Source: Nereocystis luetkeana
Taxonomy: Eukaryota > Sar > Phaeophyceae > Laminariales > Laminariaceae
Direction: 5' to 3'
NCBI GenBank assembly: GCA_031213475.1
Contig: JARUPZ010000036.1
Location: forward strand, 1,240,001 to 1,304,000
DNA: 64,000 nucleotides
The notes beneath the pieces are model-generated. The model was given only the letters and a program-made list of their open reading frames with translations, was not told where the DNA came from and did not search any database. Numbering within the stretch: the stretch's first letter is position 1; each line of letters opens with the position of its first letter. Of the stretch, positions 63,655 through 64,000 are shown piece by piece. The translations under genes were made by a program, and so were the position numbers.

Positions 63655-64000
63655 CATGCGCAAAGGAGGATGAAAATGGTGAAAATGAACACGAAAATGA
63701 AGAGGAACGTATGTACGAGAGCGAAAACACAGTTGAAAATGAATACGAACGTGAAAATGAACACGAAACTCAAGAGGAAGGGCAAAAACAAGAACGGACA
63801 CAAAGGTGACAATGAGCAAGAACCTTGGGAGGAGGACATACACGAAAACGACAAAATAACGTGAAAATGAGCACGGAAATGAAAAGATAGGAACGAATAC
63901 GGGAGGAACGAATACGGGAGTCAAGATGGTCACGAAGAAAGAGGAAGGTGAAACTGAAACTGTAGATGATCAGGACATCGAAAAAAAAACAAGAGGAGGA
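63655..64000 (+). repeat. GAAAATGAACACGAAAATGA purine repeat to the window edge
   Basis: Degenerate 12-18 bp units of GAAAATGA/ACGAACGTG in the TPS intron; similar to 63310-63475. No exon recognised. Confidence 0.65.

Noticed and set aside
63008-63730. 240-codon - strand frame read as one protein with transmembrane segments
   Set aside because: It is TPS exon A, its upstream duplicate and the pyrimidine repeat between them; the hydrophobic part is repeat translation.

Overview
This is a eukaryotic nuclear window with intron-rich genes, GT-AG splice sites, small exons (48-474 bp), introns up to several kb and very dense short repeats. Protein similarity and architecture fit a stramenopile, most likely a brown alga. 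The organism call is inference; no rRNA or organellar marker is present. Only about 8% of the window is coding. Exons were assembled by hand from protein similarity, splice consensus and reading-phase continuity, and every junction used keeps phase.

Three host genes are readable. (1) A ubiquitin-specific protease of the USP4/15 type, + strand, enters from the left edge. Its catalytic core lies in exons from 1260 to 7884, followed by a disordered C-terminus ending near 11290. (2) A two-lobed retropepsin-fold aspartyl protease with a SAP-like N-terminal helix pair, + strand, in ten exons from about 20971 to 40610. It is a host gene with a clean spliced frame, not an LTR element. (3) A class II-type trehalose-6-phosphate synthase/phosphatase, - strand, enters from the right edge. 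Fifteen exons run from 63288 down to 47008, with a possible last exon at 42881-42759. Genes 2 and 3 converge on a repeat-filled 40.6-47 kb interval. The three genes have no obvious shared pathway.

The rest is repeats. There are about 16 copies of a roughly 110-bp palindromic TA-target MITE (called MITE-A here), nine copies of a roughly 90-bp palindromic repeat (MITE-B), a roughly 250-bp AGATCATCTA-rich repeat, and a SINE-like repeat. Several 3' ends of a LINE also occur; both the SINE-like repeat and the LINE end in oligo(C). There are also a giant fold-back hairpin, a TIR element, three (GGGTC)-rich repeats, many minisatellites and microsatellites, and some broken coding relics.

The most unusual signals are very short. 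The 9-mer TACCWGGTA occurs at least 30 times where about 0.5 is expected, often in overlapping tandem, and comparison of repeat copies shows it arises as an exact 7-bp insertion at TA. A second palindrome, CTATTAATAG, matches what excision of MITE-A would leave. Both look like transposon excision footprints. A third pattern is local tandem duplication of exon-intron junctions, seen at four exons across the three genes.
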